A stretch of 64,000 nucleotides of DNA from Pinirhizobacter sp036499745 (GTDB taxonomy: Bacteria > Pseudomonadota > Gammaproteobacteria > Xanthomonadales > Rhodanobacteraceae). The notes beneath the pieces are model-generated. The model had not been told where the DNA came from, searched no databases, and saw nothing but the letters and a program-made list of their open reading frames with translations. Position 1 is the first letter of the stretch; each line of letters opens with the position of its first letter. Location: assembly GCF_036499745.1 (NCBI RefSeq), contig NZ_DASYDG010000030.1:186001-250000 (forward strand). Reading direction: 5' to 3'. The translations under genes and the position numbers were made by a program. This document shows positions 7,879 to 16,789 of the stretch, piece by piece.

Positions 7879-8448
7879 CTATTGGGCCGTCTGGCGCGGA
7901 TCACGTGCATCGGATACCGACACCACGCCCTCCTGGACCTCGACCCGGTCGCCCGGGTCATGGTCCATGCGCACGGTGCGGGAGACGCCGTTGTACTGGT
8001 ACTTCACGTCATAGGCGACGACCTTGTCGCTAGCCTGCCCCACCGTCTGGCAGCGGCGCTGCACCGATTGCGTGTAATTGTTTGCCTGGCGGTTTTCCTG
8101 GATGCGCTTGCCGGCATAACCGCCGCCGACTGCGCCCGCCACGGTGGCAAGCGTCCGGCCATTGCCATGGCCGACCTGGTTGCCGAGCAAGCCGCCAGCC
8201 ACCGCGCCGATCGCGGTACCTGCGAACTGGTTGGGATCCTTCACCGGCACATGCCGGTTCACTACCACATCGTGGCACTCCTGCTGCGGCTGGGTCTGCT
8301 CGCGGACCGGGTCCACACTCACCACCCGGGCAAACTTCGAACCGGCTTCGCCCACGGCGGCGTCGGCATCGCGGTTGCAGCCGGCGACGCCAAGGGCCAT
8401 GGTCGCGCCAACGGCGAGATACAGGGTCGACGTCATAAGGGACTTCAT
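7879..8448 (-). CDS. Glycine-zipper 2TM-domain lipoprotein (paralogue)
   Basis: 189-residue lipoprotein with lipobox VAGC (cysteine 24). The glycine-zipper pair sits at about residues 77-115 (GTAIGAVAGGLLGNQVGHGNG, then AGAVGGGYAGKRI), with a QRRC motif and a C-terminal beta segment (YDVKYQYNGVSRTVRMDHDPGDRV). Domain order is the same as in the gene downstream, so the two probably arose by duplication. Confidence 0.85.
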   Translation of the reverse strand: MKSLMTSTLYLAVGATMALGVAGCNRDADAAVGEAGSKFARVVSVDPVREQTQPQQECHDVVVNRHVPVKDPNQFAGTAIGAVAGGLLGNQVGHGNGRTLATVAGAVGGGYAGKRIQENRQANNYTQSVQRRCQTVGQASDKVVAYDVKYQYNGVSRTVRMDHDPGDRVEVQEGVVSVSDARDPRQTAQ

Positions 8449-8477
8449 GGATCACTCTCCTGGTTTAATCAGCCAGA

Positions 8478-8503
8478 CCGGTCACGGCCCCTCGCCGTGC
8501 CGG
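8478..8503. other. Hairpin in the lipoprotein/tatD intergenic region
   Basis: CCGGTCACGGC (8478-8488) pairs with GCCGTGCCGG (8494-8503) with one bulged base. It sits in the divergent promoter space between the lipoprotein and tatD genes and has no T-run, so it is more likely a regulatory or incidental structure than a terminator. Confidence 0.35.
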
Positions 8504-8573
8504 TGGGCACGCTGCCATTGAACGTTCGGCATACTGAATGCGCGCTTAGAATGATTTTCACGAGGACTGCACA

Positions 8574-9356
8574 TTGATCGCCATCGTTGACACCCATGCC
8601 CACCTGGACGACGCAAGCTTCGCCGGCGACCTGGCAGCGGTGATGCAGCGCGCCGCCGACGCCGGCGTCGCGCGCGTGGTGGTGCCCGCGATAGATCGAG
8701 GCAACTGGGAGGCGGTGGCAAGCCTGGCCGCCGCTGACAAGCGCATTGCCGCCGGTTATGGCTTGCATCCGCTCATGCTCGAACACCACCTCGACGAGCA
8801 CCTGGATGAACTTCCCGGCTGGCTCGACACGCATCCCCACGTCGCCATTGGCGAGATCGGCCTGGACTTCTATGTGGAGGGGCTTGACCCTTCCCGCCAG
8901 CGGGAAATTTTCGCCCGCCAGCTCGACCTTGCCGGCGAACGCGGGCTACCGGTGATCGTGCACGCGCGCCGCGCGCTGGAAGAAGTAACCCTTACCCTGC
9001 GGCGGCACAGGGGCCTGCGCGGCGTGGTGCACAGCTTCGCCGGCAGCGCCGAGCAGGCGCGGCAGTTGTTCGACCTTGGTTTCATGCTCGGTATCGGCGG
9101 CCCGGTGACCTATGAACGGGCCCGCCGCCTGCGCGAGGTGGTTCGCACGATGCCGATGGAATGCCTGCTGCTGGAAACAGACTCGCCCGACCAGCCGCTG
9201 CACGGCCACCAGGGACGGCGCAACGAACCGGCACTGACGGCAAGCGTGCTGGACGCGGTGGCAGCGTTGCGCGAAGAGTCCGCGGAGTCCATTGCGCGTG
9301 CTACCACGGCAAACGCCGCGCGGCTATTCGGATGGGCGGTCAGCTCCGAATCCTAG
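8574..9356 (+). CDS. TatD-family metal-dependent hydrolase / deoxyribonuclease
   Basis: TIM-barrel nuclease of the TatD superfamily. Metal ligands are visible as DTHAHLD (H8, H10), IGEIGLDFY (E94), VIVHAR, VVHSF and ETDSP, the standard order. 260 residues. The start is the TTG at 8574, placing IVDTHAHL at the right distance from the N terminus, with AGGA about ten bases upstream. It is closest in style to the YjjV branch. Confidence 0.88.
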   Translation: MIAIVDTHAHLDDASFAGDLAAVMQRAADAGVARVVVPAIDRGNWEAVASLAAADKRIAAGYGLHPLMLEHHLDEHLDELPGWLDTHPHVAIGEIGLDFYVEGLDPSRQREIFARQLDLAGERGLPVIVHARRALEEVTLTLRRHRGLRGVVHSFAGSAEQARQLFDLGFMLGIGGPVTYERARRLREVVRTMPMECLLLETDSPDQPLHGHQGRRNEPALTASVLDAVAALREESAESIARATTANAARLFGWAVSSES

Positions 9357-9447
9357 CTTCAACGGCGGCCACGCCACCGCATTGCCCCGCCAGGGGAACC
9401 GTTACTGACGTACGGGCCTTGCACCGGTGCCAGGAACACTGTTAGCC

Positions 9448-9472
9448 TAATTACTTCACCAGTGAATTATTC
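9448..9472. promoter_or_regulatory. Candidate MarR operator
   Basis: The sequence TTACTTCACCAGTGAATTAT (9451-9470) is nearly self-complementary around its centre (TTCAC-CA-GTGAA core with TA-rich flanks). It ends five bases before the marR ATG, so binding there would block the efflux operon. MarR-family repressors usually bind such 16-24 bp palindromes and regulate themselves. Confidence 0.55.
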
Positions 9473-9476
9473 TTTG

Positions 9477-10001
9477 ATGAACAAGGTCACCGACATCATC
9501 GCGGGGCTGGACGAGGGCATGGCCCGCGTCGAGCAGATCGTGCCCGGCATGCCCATCGACGATGTCCGCCTGTATAAGCTCCTTACCCTTACCGCCGGGG
9601 CGATGCAGGGCGAACTGGCGCAGAACCTCAAGCCGCACGGTATGGCCGAAAGCGACTTCCACGCGTTGATGATGCTGTTCTCCAGCCCCAACGGTTCGGC
9701 CTCGCCCAGCGACCTGGCCTGTGTTGCCACGCAGAGCAGCACCAACATGACGCGCATCGCCAACTCGCTGGTGAAGAAGGGCCTTATCACGCGGGCCCAT
9801 GCGGTGGATGACCGCCGCCGGATCATCATGCGCATCACGCCAGCCGGGCGCCGCTTCGTCAATAAACTGTTGCCGCCGATGTTCCCGCGCCTTTCCGCCA
9901 CCTTCGCCGCGTTCTCCGCGAAGGAAAAAACCACCTTGCAACGCATGCTGCGCACCTTGGCGCAGAGCATCGACGATGTCACCGCCGGGGGCGACGAATG
10001 A
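9477..10001 (+). CDS. MarR-family transcriptional regulator of the efflux operon
   Basis: Winged-helix repressor of 174 residues from the ATG at 9477. The DNA-binding region is SPSDLACVATQSSTNMTRIANSLVKKGLITRAHAVDDRRRIIMRITPAGR, a textbook MarR recognition helix and wing. A GTG at 9462 would add five residues but lies inside the palindrome, so the ATG is preferred. It overlaps the next gene by 4 nt (ATGA) and heads a four-gene drug efflux operon, as EmrR does in E. coli. Confidence 0.9.
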   Translation: MNKVTDIIAGLDEGMARVEQIVPGMPIDDVRLYKLLTLTAGAMQGELAQNLKPHGMAESDFHALMMLFSSPNGSASPSDLACVATQSSTNMTRIANSLVKKGLITRAHAVDDRRRIIMRITPAGRRFVNKLLPPMFPRLSATFAAFSAKEKTTLQRMLRTLAQSIDDVTAGGDE

Positions 10002-11470
10002 CCCAAGCCTTTTCTTCCCTTCGCCACGGCGCCCTCGCACTGGGCCTGGCCCTCGCGCTGGCCGCGTGCGCACCGGCACGCCTGGAGCGTCCGTCCAACT
10101 TGCGTGCCGATGTACCACTGCAAGGCCTCGACGTGCCCACCACTGGTCAATGGCCGGCACAGGACTGGTGGCGCCACTACGACGACCCACAGCTGGACCA
10201 GCTGATCGACATGGCGCTGAAGGGCTCGCCGGATCTGGCCCAGGCCCAGTCCCGCGTGGATACCGCGCGGCAATCGGTGAGCATTGCCGCCGCGCAGGCC
10301 GGCCTGCGCATCGACGGCAGCGCGCAGGTAGCCCGGCAACGCCTTAGCGAAAACGGGATGATTCCAACGCAGTTCCTCGGTTTCACCTGGTACAACCAGG
10401 CCGATCTCGGCGTGCAGCTGCAGTACGACTTCGATTGGTGGGGCAAGAAGCGCGACAGTGTCGATGCGGCGCTCGACCAGGCCCGCGCGGCGCAGGCCCA
10501 GCACGCCGCCGCGGCGCTCGCCCTGCAAAGCTCCGTAGCCGATACCTATTTCGGCTTCCTCGCCGACCGCCAGCGCGCGTTGCTTGCCGGTGAGCTGGTG
10601 GCCAATGCCGAGCGCATGGAGCGCATCGCCACCCTGCGCGTGAAACAGGGCGTGGACCTGCCCGATACGGTGCAGCAGGCACGCGCGCAAACGGCCTCGG
10701 CGCGCCAGGGGAAAGTGGCCTACGAGGGTTCGGCGGCGATCCGCCGCGCAGCGCTGGCAACGCTGGTGGGCGTTGCCCCCGCAGACCTGCCTGCCCTTGC
10801 CGATCGCCCGCTTCCCGCCGTTGATGGCGCATTGCCCGCGCAGGCCAGCGTCGACCTGATCGCCCGCCGGCCGGATATCGCCGCCAGTCGCTGGCAGGTC
10901 GAGGCCGCCCTGAAGCAGACGGACGTCGCCCGGGCGCAGTTCTTCCCCGATTTCAGCCTGACCGCCATGGCGGGCCTGTCGTCGATCGACATGGACAAGG
11001 TATTCAACGGCGGCAGCCGCGTGTTCGGGCTCACCCCTGCATTGCACCTGCCGATCTTTGAAGGCGGCGCCCTGGAAGCGAACTACGGCTATAGCAAAAG
11101 CCAGCTCAACGCCGCGGTGGCGCAGTACAACGCCACTGTGATCGCCGCTGCGCGCGACGTCGCCACCCAGGCGCTCAGTGCGCGCCAGGCAGCCGACCGC
11201 CGCGTACAGCAGGCCACACAAGTAGATGCGGCCAGCCGCATGGTAGCCACCAGCGACGCCCGCGCACGCCAGGGCGTGCGCGATGCGCGCGAAGCCCTCA
11301 CCGCCCGTGCGCAACTGATCCAGCAGCGCGACGGCGACCTCGAACTGCAGGGCCAGGCCCTGTCCGCCGACGTTGCCCTTGCCAAGGCCCTGGGTGGCGG
11401 CTATCGCGCCGACATGGGTGCTGGCGATACCCAAACCGATTCGACTTCGCACGGAGCAGCACAGCCATGA
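9998..11470 (+). CDS. NodT-family outer-membrane efflux lipoprotein
   Basis: TolC-like outer-membrane channel of 490 residues. The signal peptide ends in lipobox LAAC (cysteine 24). The body has the two repeated OEP halves with long coiled-coil segments and the family phrases WWRHYDDPQLDQLI, YDFDWWGKKRD, LIARRPDIAASRWQVEAA and FPDFSLTAMAGL. It is the outer component of the tripartite pump encoded with the next two genes, overlapping emrA-like by 4 nt. Confidence 0.93.
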   Translation: MTQAFSSLRHGALALGLALALAACAPARLERPSNLRADVPLQGLDVPTTGQWPAQDWWRHYDDPQLDQLIDMALKGSPDLAQAQSRVDTARQSVSIAAAQAGLRIDGSAQVARQRLSENGMIPTQFLGFTWYNQADLGVQLQYDFDWWGKKRDSVDAALDQARAAQAQHAAAALALQSSVADTYFGFLADRQRALLAGELVANAERMERIATLRVKQGVDLPDTVQQARAQTASARQGKVAYEGSAAIRRAALATLVGVAPADLPALADRPLPAVDGALPAQASVDLIARRPDIAASRWQVEAALKQTDVARAQFFPDFSLTAMAGLSSIDMDKVFNGGSRVFGLTPALHLPIFEGGALEANYGYSKSQLNAAVAQYNATVIAAARDVATQALSARQAADRRVQQATQVDAASRMVATSDARARQGVRDAREALTARAQLIQQRDGDLELQGQALSADVALAKALGGGYRADMGAGDTQTDSTSHGAAQP

Positions 11471-12681
11471 GCTCGCAAGATTCCGAAAACCATGCCGGCG
11501 CACCGTCCGCCGAGAACAACGGCAACGACAAAGGCAACGGCGCGAAGGATCCACGCAAGCGCCGGCGCATGCTCGCCATTGCGGTCGTGGTGTTCCTGGT
11601 GGCAGGTGTTACCTGGGTGCTGCTGTGGCTGCTGGTGTTTTCCCACCGCGAGGAAACCGACGATGCTTACGTCGGTGGCAACCAGGTGGGTATCTCGGCT
11701 CAAGTACCGGGCATTGTGGTGGGTGTGTTCGCCGACGACACCCAACGGGTGAAAGCGGGCCAGGTGCTGGTGCGCCTGGACCCGACCGACGGCGATGTGA
11801 ACCTGCGCAAGGCCGCCAGCGGGCTGGCCCAGGCCGTGCGCCAGGTGCGCCAGCAAACGCAATCGGTCGCCAGCGCGGACGCTGCGGTGACCGCCCGTCA
11901 GCTTGATGTCAAACGTGCCCAGCAGGACCTCGCAAGGCGCCAGCCCCTGCTGGCCGAGCAGGCCGTGGCTCCCGAGGAACTGCAGCACGCACGCGACATG
12001 CTCGACAGTGCCCGCGCTGGGCTGGAATCCGCCCAGCGCCAGGCGGATGCGGCGCGTGCGCTCATCGATGGTCGCGAGATCGCCGACAATCCTTCCGTGG
12101 AGCAGGCCCGGGCGACGTACCGCCAGGCCTGGATCGCCGCCCAGCGCAACGCAATCCTGGCGCCGGTGGATGGTTACGTCGCCCAGCGCAGCGTGCAGGT
12201 GGGCAACAGCGTCACCCCCGGCCAGCCGCTGATGACGGTGGTCCCGCTGCACGACCTCTGGGTGGATGCCAATTTCAAGGAAAGCCAGCTGCGCCATGTG
12301 CGCATCGGACAGCCGGTAAAGATCCAGGCCGATCTCTACGGCGGCAGCATGACCTACCACGGGCGCGTCACCGGCCTTGGCGTGGGCACCGGCAGTGCGT
12401 TCTCGCTGCTGCCGGCGCAGAACGCCACCGGAAACTGGATCAAGGTGGTACAGCGCTTGCCCGTGCGCATCGCACTCGACAACGCGGACCTGGACAAATA
12501 CCCGCTGCGCATCGGCCTGTCCACCACCGCCACGGTGGACATCACCGATGCCTCCGGCGCCGCGCTGCCGGCATCGCCGGTGACCACGCCCACCGCGCAG
12601 ACCTCCGTCTACGATGACATCGCCGCCAAGGCCGATGCGCAGGCGCAGGCCATCATCGACGACAACCTGGCCGCGCGCTGA
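11467..12681 (+). CDS. EmrA-like membrane fusion protein
   Basis: Periplasmic adaptor (HlyD family) of 404 residues. One membrane segment at about 35-58 (MLAIAVVVFLVAGVTWVLLWLLVF), then DDAYVGGNQVGISAQVPGIVVGV, the lipoyl-half signature of EmrA, a coiled-coil hairpin (about 110-200), and the second lipoyl/barrel half (APVDGYVAQRSVQVGNSVTPG...). It links the EmrB-like pump to the NodT-type channel. Confidence 0.93.
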   Translation: MSSQDSENHAGAPSAENNGNDKGNGAKDPRKRRRMLAIAVVVFLVAGVTWVLLWLLVFSHREETDDAYVGGNQVGISAQVPGIVVGVFADDTQRVKAGQVLVRLDPTDGDVNLRKAASGLAQAVRQVRQQTQSVASADAAVTARQLDVKRAQQDLARRQPLLAEQAVAPEELQHARDMLDSARAGLESAQRQADAARALIDGREIADNPSVEQARATYRQAWIAAQRNAILAPVDGYVAQRSVQVGNSVTPGQPLMTVVPLHDLWVDANFKESQLRHVRIGQPVKIQADLYGGSMTYHGRVTGLGVGTGSAFSLLPAQNATGNWIKVVQRLPVRIALDNADLDKYPLRIGLSTTATVDITDASGAALPASPVTTPTAQTSVYDDIAAKADAQAQAIIDDNLAAR

Positions 12682-12683
12682 CC

Positions 12684-14237
12684 ATGGCCGAGGCCACGCC
12701 AACCCCCCAGCCACTGAAGCCGCTTTCCGGCGGCCCGCTGGTCCTGCTCACCATCGCCGTCGCGTTCTCCACCTTCATGGAGATCCTGGACATGACGATC
12801 GTGAACGTGGCTGTGCCGCACATCGCCGGCAGCATGGGCGTAAGTGCCAACGAGGGGACGTGGGCGATCAGTTCCTATGCCCTGGCCAGCGCCATCATGC
12901 AGCCGTTGACCGGCTGGCTGGCCCGGCGCTTCGGCGAGGTGCGCACGTTCTGTTTCTCGGTGCTGCTGTTCGTGGCGTTCTCGATGCTGTGCGGAATTGC
13001 CACCAGCATGCCGATGCTGGTGGTGTTCCGCCTGCTGCAGGGCGCCGGTTCCGGACCGATGGTGGCCTTGTCGCTATCGCTGCTGCTGGCGAGCTATCCC
13101 AAGACCAAGCAAGGCATGGCCCTGGCCATGTGGGCCATGACGGTGGTGGTGGCGCCGATCTTCGGGCCCATCCTGGGTGGCTACATCACCGACAATTTCT
13201 CCTGGCCCTGGATTTTCTTCATCAATGTGCCGGTGGGCGCTGCCGCGGCGGTGGTCACCTGGGGCCTGTTGCGCGGTCGCGAGACAGCTACCCAACGCAC
13301 GCCGATCGATGCGGTGGGCCTGGGCCTGCTGATCGTGGGTGTGGGCTGCCTGCAGTTCATGCTGGACAACGGCAACGACCACGACTGGTTCGCCTCCCCG
13401 CTGATCCTCACCCTGGGGCTCATCGCCGTGGTGGCACTGACTTTCCTGATCATCTGGGAACTCACCGCCAAACATCCCGTGATCGATCTTTCGCTGTTCT
13501 CGCGCCGGAACTTCGCCGTTGGCGTGGGGGCGTTGTCGCTGGGCATGCTGGCATTCTTCGGCATCAACGTGGTGTTCCCGCTGTGGCTGCAGACCACGGT
13601 GGGTTACACCGCGACGTGGGCCGGTCTTGCCGCCGCGCCCGTGGGTGTCCTGGCTTTCGTGGTTTCGCCCTTCATCGGCGCCAACATCCAAAGGCTGGAA
13701 CTGCGTTGGGTGGTGACCTTCGCCTTCATCGTGTTCGCGTTCTGTTCGTTCTGGTTCGCCGAATTCACCAGCGACTCGTCGTTCGCATCGATGTTGCCGC
13801 CGAGGTTCATCATGGGCGTGGGCATCGCCTGCTTCTTCATTCCCCTGAACCAGATTTTCCTCTCAGGTTTACGCCCCGACCAGATCGCAAGCGCGTCGGG
13901 CCTGGCCAATTTTTGCCGCACGCTGGCATCGAGCGTGTCCACCGCCGTGTCGGTGACGGTTTGGCAGCACCGCAGCGAGTTCCACCACGCCTCGCTCACC
14001 GAACATGTGACCCAGGGCAGCGCCGCCACCACGCAATACCTGGGGCATCTGCAGGGCCTGGGTGCAACCGGCCAGACGGGCCTGGCGGTGGTCAACCAGG
14101 TGCTCACCCGCGAATCCATGACATTGGCCGTGAACGACGTTTTCTATGGCTGCGCCATCCTGTTCATCGTGTTGATACCGGTGCTCTGGCTGGCCAAACC
14201 ACCCTTCGGTAATGCCGGCGGAGCGGCGGGCCATTAG
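12684..14237 (+). CDS. EmrB/QacA-type DHA2 drug:proton antiporter
   Basis: 517-residue major-facilitator transporter with 14 predicted spans. Motif C-like and DHA2 phrases are present: LDMTIVNVAVPHIAGSMG near the N terminus, the loop WLARRFGEVRTF and GPMVALSLSLLLASYP. It begins 3 nt after the emrA-like stop and is the inner-membrane motor of the operon, likely expelling hydrophobic compounds. Confidence 0.94.
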   Translation: MAEATPTPQPLKPLSGGPLVLLTIAVAFSTFMEILDMTIVNVAVPHIAGSMGVSANEGTWAISSYALASAIMQPLTGWLARRFGEVRTFCFSVLLFVAFSMLCGIATSMPMLVVFRLLQGAGSGPMVALSLSLLLASYPKTKQGMALAMWAMTVVVAPIFGPILGGYITDNFSWPWIFFINVPVGAAAAVVTWGLLRGRETATQRTPIDAVGLGLLIVGVGCLQFMLDNGNDHDWFASPLILTLGLIAVVALTFLIIWELTAKHPVIDLSLFSRRNFAVGVGALSLGMLAFFGINVVFPLWLQTTVGYTATWAGLAAAPVGVLAFVVSPFIGANIQRLELRWVVTFAFIVFAFCSFWFAEFTSDSSFASMLPPRFIMGVGIACFFIPLNQIFLSGLRPDQIASASGLANFCRTLASSVSTAVSVTVWQHRSEFHHASLTEHVTQGSAATTQYLGHLQGLGATGQTGLAVVNQVLTRESMTLAVNDVFYGCAILFIVLIPVLWLAKPPFGNAGGAAGH

Positions 14238-14320
14238 CGTCCGGGCCAATTGTCACGATCCAATAGGCGTTGATCTTCCGGAACTGGTGCGGCGCAATAC
14301 GTTCTGCTACGTTTCGCCGC

Positions 14321-14830
14321 ATGGCACAAACCCTCCGCATCATCAAGAAGTATCCGAACCGGCGTCTCTACGACACCGAGATCTCGAGCTACATCACGCT
14401 GGAGGAGGTTCGCCAGCTGGTGCTGGACGGCGAAACCTTCGAAGTGCGCGATGCGAAGTCAGGCGAGGATCTCACCCGTTCGGTGCTGCTGCAGATCATT
14501 GCCGAGCACGAGGAACACGGGCAGCCGATGCTGTCCCCGCAGTTGCTCTCGCACATCATCCGTTTCTACGGGGATTCCCTGCAGGGCTTCATGGGCCCGT
14601 ACCTGGAGCGCAGCTTGCAGGTGTTCCTGGACCAGCAGCAGCAGTTCCGCTCGCAGCTGAACAACCTGATGGGCCAGACGCCATGGTCGATGCTCAACGA
14701 GCTGACCGAGCGCAACCTGGACATGTGGAAATCCATGCAACGCGGTTTCTTCGATGCCGCCGCGCAGAAGGCCCCGCCCGAGGCACCGCCGACCCGGCCG
14801 GCAGCGCGCGGCGGCAAGAAAGCCGGTTAA
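14321..14830 (+). CDS. phaR: PhaR-type polyhydroxyalkanoate synthesis regulator
   Basis: 169-residue DNA- and PHA-granule-binding regulator. The N terminus RIIKKYPNRRLYDTEISSYITLEEVRQLVLDGE is the diagnostic PHB_acc_N domain. It is followed by the accessory domain and a helical, Q-rich section (FLDQQQQFRSQLNNLMGQTPW). The ATG at 14321 directly precedes the domain; an upstream in-frame ATG at 14270 adds residues without similarity. No PHA synthase gene is in the window. Confidence 0.92.
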   Translation: MAQTLRIIKKYPNRRLYDTEISSYITLEEVRQLVLDGETFEVRDAKSGEDLTRSVLLQIIAEHEEHGQPMLSPQLLSHIIRFYGDSLQGFMGPYLERSLQVFLDQQQQFRSQLNNLMGQTPWSMLNELTERNLDMWKSMQRGFFDAAAQKAPPEAPPTRPAARGGKKAG

Positions 14831-14900
14831 ACCCAGCTCCCGTTACGTTGCAGCGCACGATGCGCCGCCCTGCACCAATTGCTGCGCCCGCACCTGATTC

Positions 14901-14943
14901 CATGCTGCGCAGCATGGGCCGGCCCATGCTACCGACCTAGGTC
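14901..14943. promoter_or_regulatory. Stacked perfect palindromes upstream of kynurenine monooxygenase
   Basis: Three exact palindromes lie end to end: CATGCTGCGCAGCATG (14901-14916), AGCATGGGCCGGCCCATGCT (14911-14930) and GACCTAGGTC (14934-14943). The first two share six bases, so as RNA hairpins they would exclude one another. They end 7 nt before the GTG start at 14951. They could be operators or an attenuator-like leader. Confidence 0.6.
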
Positions 14944-14950
14944 CCGCCCC

Positions 14951-16333
14951 GTGTACGCATCCCACCCGCAAAACCTCACCAAATCCATCACTGTGATCGG
15001 CGCCGGGCTGGTGGGCGCGCTGGTGGCGACCTTGCTTGCCCAGGCCGGCTTCAAGGTGGATGTCTTCGAAAAGCGCCCCGATCCGCGGCGCGCCGGCTTC
15101 GACGGCGGCCGCTCGATCAACCTGGCATTGGCCGAACGCGGCCTGCATGCGCTGCGCGCCACCGGGCAGGCCGACCGCGTGCTTGCACAGGCGGTGATGA
15201 TGCGTGGCCGCATGGTGCATACGCCGGGGAACCAGCCTGCCTTGCAGCGTTATGGCGTGGACGACAGCGAGGTGATCTGGTCGGTCTCCCGCGGAGGCCT
15301 GAACGGCCTGATGATCGATGCGGCAGTAGAGGCCGGCGCTCGCTTCCATTTTGGCCAGGGACTGGTCCAGGCTGATTTTGACGCCGGGCGCATCACCCTT
15401 TCCGTCGGTGATGCCAAGCGGGAAGTCGAAGCCCGCGTAGTGATCGGTGCCGATGGCGCAGGCTCCGCGTTGCGCGCCGCGATGGGCGACCTGGGCGAGC
15501 GAATCGATCCGCTCGGCCACGGCTACAGGGAACTGGAAATTCCCTCGTCGGCGGATCGGTCCGCGCCATTCCGGATCGAACCCCATGCCCTGCACATCTG
15601 GCCGCGGGGCGGCTACATGTGCATCGCGCTGCCCAACCGCGACGGCAGCTTCACCGTCACGCTTTTCCTGCCTGTCGATGGCAGCACGCCGAGCTTCGCG
15701 CAGATCCGCCAGGCGCCTGATGCACGTGCATTCTTTGCCCGGGAATTTCCCGATGCTCTGGCATTGATGCCCGACTTCGACCAGGACTGGGCCGGGCATC
15801 CGATGGGCACGCTGGCAACGCTGTACCTGGACCGTTGGCACCTTGGCGGCAGGGCGCTATTGATAGGCGACGCAGCGCACGCCATCGTGCCCTTTCACGG
15901 CCAGGGCATGAATTGCGGCTTCGAAGACGCCGCCGCGCTGGCCCGCCTGTTGGGTGAGTACCGCGGCGATACGACTGAAGCCTTCGCCGCCTTCCAGGCC
16001 GAACGCAAGCCCAATGTTGATGCCGTCGCCACCATGGCGCTGGAAAACTATATCGAGATGCGCGATTCGGTGGCCGATCCGCACTACCTGCGCAAGCGTG
16101 AACTGGGAAGCCTGCTGGCTGAACACGCGCCTTCGCATTACATGCCACGCTATCGCATGGTTACCTTCACCCACCTGCCCTACGCCTATGCGCTTGAACG
16201 CGGCCTTGCGCAGGACACCCTGCTCGAGCAACTGCTGAAGGGTCACGGCACGGCAGCGGAGGTGAACCTGGATGCCGCCGTCGCTACCCTGAAGGCCACC
16301 CTGCCGCCGCTGCCGGGCCATGGCCTTGGTTAA
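14951..16333 (+). CDS. kmo: Kynurenine 3-monooxygenase
   Basis: FAD-dependent hydroxylase converting L-kynurenine to 3-hydroxykynurenine in tryptophan breakdown or the de novo NAD route. The GxGxxG motif (GAGLVG) is at residues 17-22. SINLALAERG, the middle motif VIGADGAGSALR, and GRALLIGDAAHAIVPFHGQGMNCGFEDA are hallmarks of KMO. 460 residues from the GTG at 14951, right for the family. No other kynurenine-pathway gene is in the window. Its 3' end overlaps the DUF3293 gene by 14 nt. Confidence 0.93.
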   Translation: MYASHPQNLTKSITVIGAGLVGALVATLLAQAGFKVDVFEKRPDPRRAGFDGGRSINLALAERGLHALRATGQADRVLAQAVMMRGRMVHTPGNQPALQRYGVDDSEVIWSVSRGGLNGLMIDAAVEAGARFHFGQGLVQADFDAGRITLSVGDAKREVEARVVIGADGAGSALRAAMGDLGERIDPLGHGYRELEIPSSADRSAPFRIEPHALHIWPRGGYMCIALPNRDGSFTVTLFLPVDGSTPSFAQIRQAPDARAFFAREFPDALALMPDFDQDWAGHPMGTLATLYLDRWHLGGRALLIGDAAHAIVPFHGQGMNCGFEDAAALARLLGEYRGDTTEAFAAFQAERKPNVDAVATMALENYIEMRDSVADPHYLRKRELGSLLAEHAPSHYMPRYRMVTFTHLPYAYALERGLAQDTLLEQLLKGHGTAAEVNLDAAVATLKATLPPLPGHGLG

Positions 16334-16730
16334 CGCGCACGACACCGCGTATCGCCGCACGGACTACCGCGTGCGCCTGCCGCGCGGTGGCCACGCATCG
16401 ATCCGGATCGACACGCCCCTGCCGCCGGAGCTGGCCAAGGTGATCGGAGAGGCCTGCTGGGCGATCATCACCGGCTGGAACCCAGGCTCCGTCCGGCAGT
16501 CGCCGGAAGTCAATCGCGCCGCCCAGCGGCGCCTGCTGGGCCTGCTCAAGGCCGCCAACCCATCGGTGCTGTGGCCATCGGTCGGCGTGGGCAACGAGCT
16601 TTGGCGCGAGGCCAGCCTGTTCGTGGTGGGTATCGACGCCTGGCGGATCCTGGCCATCGCCGAGGCCTGCGGCCAGCACGCCATCGTCTGCGGCAAGGGC
16701 AAGGCCAAGGCGGCGCTGGCCTGGCTGTAG
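16320..16730 (+). CDS. DUF3293-domain protein
   Basis: 136-residue cytoplasmic protein matching the DUF3293 pattern: a YRRTDYRVRLPRGG start, IITGWNPGSVRQSPEVNRAAQRRL in the middle and the closing ILAIAEACGQHAIVCG. The role of this family is unknown. It overlaps the kmo 3' end, so they are probably co-transcribed, and lies 59 nt ahead of ccmA. Confidence 0.75.
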   Translation: MALVNAHDTAYRRTDYRVRLPRGGHASIRIDTPLPPELAKVIGEACWAIITGWNPGSVRQSPEVNRAAQRRLLGLLKAANPSVLWPSVGVGNELWREASLFVVGIDAWRILAIAEACGQHAIVCGKGKAKAALAWL

Positions 16731-16789
16731 ACCCGCGACGGGCTGCCACATGGACGCCCACCCAAGGTTTTAAGGACAATCGCCGGACG

